Source: Chimonanthus salicifolius | Lineage: Eukaryota > Streptophyta > Magnoliopsida > Laurales > Calycanthaceae | Assembly: GCA_013350335.1 (NCBI GenBank) | Contig: CM023537.1 | Span: 12,962,884-13,026,883, forward strand | Direction of reading: 5' to 3' | DNA length: 64,000 nt | Shown: one piece after another, positions 61,580 to 64,000 of the stretch | Numbering within the stretch: position 1 is the first letter of the stretch | How the letters are laid out: each line of letters opens with the position of its first letter | Notes under the pieces: generated by a model | Told to the model about the DNA's origin: nothing | Seen by the model: the letters and a program-made list of their open reading frames with translations, nothing else | Databases searched by the model: none | Translations under genes and position numbers: made by a program

Positions 61580-62041
61580 TAAAACCTCTACAATATAATA
61601 TGATTGGGACTATAGTACATATATTAGATTATAGAGATTATTAAATTAGAGGGTCTAGTCGTATTCATTCTAAAAATCTCATTAAAATTCCCACTTATCA
61701 TTAAAATGTCATTTCGACTTCTATTTATGAAAACAAATCATATCATTGCCTCCACCGTCCCAAACAATGAGAATGTTTATCCAGAAGCCTATTTCAAATT
61801 ATTTTTTGAAGTTTAAATGATATAGTTTGTAAGGTCCTTAGTCACTTTTTGAATAATTTTGTATTTTGAATATATGAAATATTATTTTAAAAAATGATTG
61901 GGATACTACATTTTTTATTCTAAATAATTTTAGTACTGAGTTAAAAAGATTTATTACATTTTATATGGTTCCGAGACCAACTGGCGATATTATTAAACAG
62001 GTTATAACTTTATTCTTACTATATTATAGAGAGTTTACTAT
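61580..62041. mobile_element. Candidate MITE ('AGTAAAACCTCT' type)
   Basis: The left end agtaaaacctctacaatata and the reverse complement of the right end agtaaactctctataatata form an imperfect terminal repeat. The interior is AT-rich with 'tatatta..ttatagagatta' motifs. A convincing target duplication was not found. Confidence 0.6.
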
Positions 62042-64000
62042 AACTGGTGCAAATTAAAAATGAGTTCAAATTTGTTTTTTGAAATCCAAGGTATCCATGT
62101 CTTTAAGAGCACTTGACTAACTAAGTTCTTGGATCCCTATCTACCTAGTAAAACTAAAAGGAGTGATCCTTAAATGTTGAGAGTGGAACTTGAACTCATA
62201 ACCTCCCATAATTTATTAGGATTCTGAACCGTTAAGCCAATCCTCACGAGTTAAATGAGTTTAAATTTTAAAAGTCAGTGGAGTTATATTTAGATAAAAA
62301 GGATAAAATATTCATCATATTAAAAAATAATAATCTCATATTTAAAATGAATTGGATTAGAATTAACTGTCAACGTGATCACCAACTCAAATTACACATC
62401 ACATTAGTTGTCTAAATTGCAAGATCTTAGACGTTGACTTCAGTCTCAGATTTAATAGAGACTGAGTCTAAATCATATCTACTAAGTTAAATTTGAAATT
62501 GACCGAGTCTTAATTAAAAGCAGATAAAAATAACAGAAATAAGTTAAAATTTAATCTATAAAAATTGATTATATCAAGACGAGTCGAGCCTTGACTCAAT
62601 CGATTTTTAAAACAATATCAAATTGAGACTGTTTTGTATATGCAAACCTATCTTATTTTTACAAATAATTTGACTGGTCTAATCGGGACCCTTTATACAT
62701 AGAGCACTCAATATGTGGTATGGGCTTTAGAGAAGTTTGTGATTTTCTAATTTATGTTCGGATGTTGTGAATTTTTTTTTATGAATTAACGTATGTGAAA
62801 TTAACTCGAAGGATTTGGTGTCTTCCTCAAATTGATCGAAGAACAAGAAAAATCCTTTTTTATTCATAGAAAAAAATACAAACAATGAAAAAGAGAAAGA
62901 ATTTACAATACAAGAATGCTGTACAAAATGGTAACTAGTAAGTCCCAATCAGTGGAGAAAAATGAGGAAGATGCCATATCTTCTAGGAGTGGACTTGTAC
63001 GAGGTGTAAAACGCTTTTTTTTTCATATTTTTCATTGGTCATATAATGAAGCTTTTTATTTGAACTCATCAAACTTCATTTTTTTAATACGTATTATTTT
63101 AATAATTAGAAATTCAACCTTTCAATGGGCACAATTTCATCCAACTTCATTCTTTTAATATTATTTTTAAGAATAAGTAGAAATTCAATATGAAAGTGGA
63201 CCCAACAATTGAACACCGCATATGAATTTAGGGAATTCTTTAGTTGGATGGAATGACTAATGATGTTCTATCTGACAAATAGATTATTGGACAGCATATG
63301 AGTCTCGTATAAGTTGTGAAATAGAAATTTAAGGACTTAAACTTGTGTAACTCTACTTAACATATTAGTGTTTTTGACCGGATACTCTGTGCTACACCAA
63401 TTTCCTTAAGAAATTTAAAATCAGCTTCAGTAAAAAAAAATCAAATCAGTAACACTGAGTGAATTGATCAATTGATGTGAGAATGATATTCAACACAAAA
63501 AGAATAGAAATGTGGACGAAGACAGAGAGAAGTGGAAACAGATATCCCAAGTCGCAAATCCGTCCATGGAAATCCCACGCTTGGATGAAGAAGAAATGTC
63601 GGCGCTGACGTGGCGCTCTGGCGGCTAATGACCCTTCCTGATTTAGAAATAAAATTTGTCAAATGAGTCCTTTAAAAATGGAACAGACGACCACTACCAC
63701 AACGCCATGACCTGCTTTGTTACCTTCGGTTTTTTCGTTAATAAATTAAAAAATAAATAAAGTAATCAAATTTTAAAATAAAAAAATATAATTTTATTTA
63801 TCTAACCATGTTAATTTCTGATTGGTCGTATACTCACCTATAAAATCTTTCTAATTATATAGGTTTGGCATGATTTTCTATAATACAAAAAATTTAGGAA
63901 AAAAAAATATTAAAGTGATCAAAATTTGCTATCTAGAAATATATTATTTAATTTATTTGATTAAAGTGACTTTTAGTGAATCATATATTCAAGTTTAGAC
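62042..64000. other. AT-rich intergenic DNA at the right edge
   Basis: A reverse SINE remnant lies at about 62090-62250 ('gtggaacttgaactcataac'). A GC-richer patch at 63500-63720 contains ordinary promoter-like DNA but no gene that I can support. Confidence 0.4.
62090..62250 (-). mobile_element. SINE remnant, reverse orientation
   Basis: 'aggtatccatgtctttaaga', 'gagtggaacttgaactcata' and 'ctgaaccgttaagccaatcc' follow the order of the other reverse copies. It is diverged. Confidence 0.5.

Noticed and set aside
1..64000. A biosynthetic cluster or new multi-gene system
   Set aside because: The four protein genes are unrelated in family, lie far apart, and differ in strand. Nothing links them.

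Overview
This is plant nuclear DNA: AT-rich, repeat-dense, with split genes that have GT-AG introns, a tRNA gene read by Pol III, and plant-type transposons (long LTRs, TRIMs, tRNA-derived SINEs, an L1-type LINE with a C-terminal RNase H domain, hAT-like elements). It looks like an angiosperm with a large, old-repeat-rich genome. A woody magnoliid-like plant would fit, but the species cannot be fixed from the sequence. I see four protein genes and one tRNA. The rest is transposon remnants and unassigned intergenic DNA.

Layout. (1) 1-4688 is AT-rich upstream DNA. (2) 4689-21841 (+) is a PLAC8 / cell-number-regulator (fw2.2/PCR-like) gene. Its first three coding exons lie within 700 bp. Its last 80-nt exon lies about 16.4 kb away, across an intron filled with a solo-LTR-like element nested inside another, a near-full-length antisense L1 LINE, and a palindromic fold-back element. 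(3) 21842-25898 is a SINE/TRIM-rich intergenic stretch. (4) 25899-26219 (-) is a small single-exon EF-hand calcium-binding protein with a clear TATA box. (5) 26330-42559 is intergenic, with SINEs, a second TRIM, AT-rich 'cgatat' repeats and a tRNA-Arg(CCT) at 33366-33438 (-). (6) 42560-44204 (+) is a two-exon MATE transporter, flanked by CT/GA microsatellites, whose 3' end carries a fresh 102-bp tandem duplication. (7) 44400-53500 is intergenic, with one unrecognised 81-codon ORF. (8) 53506-60478 (-) is a seven-exon gene for a 212-residue protein resembling only the C-terminal half of an eIF4A/DEAD-box helicase, without helicase motif VI. One of its introns appears to use a GC donor, and others hold two hAT-like elements and a SINE. 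(9) 60479-64000 is upstream/intergenic DNA.

The genes are unrelated in function and do not form a cluster. I found no CRISPR array, operon or obviously new multi-gene system. The most informative features are the transposon-expanded intron, the nested insertions dated by their target-site duplications, the extra in-frame block inside the LINE ORF2, the double-hairpin element in a transcribed intron, and the helicase-derived half-domain protein.
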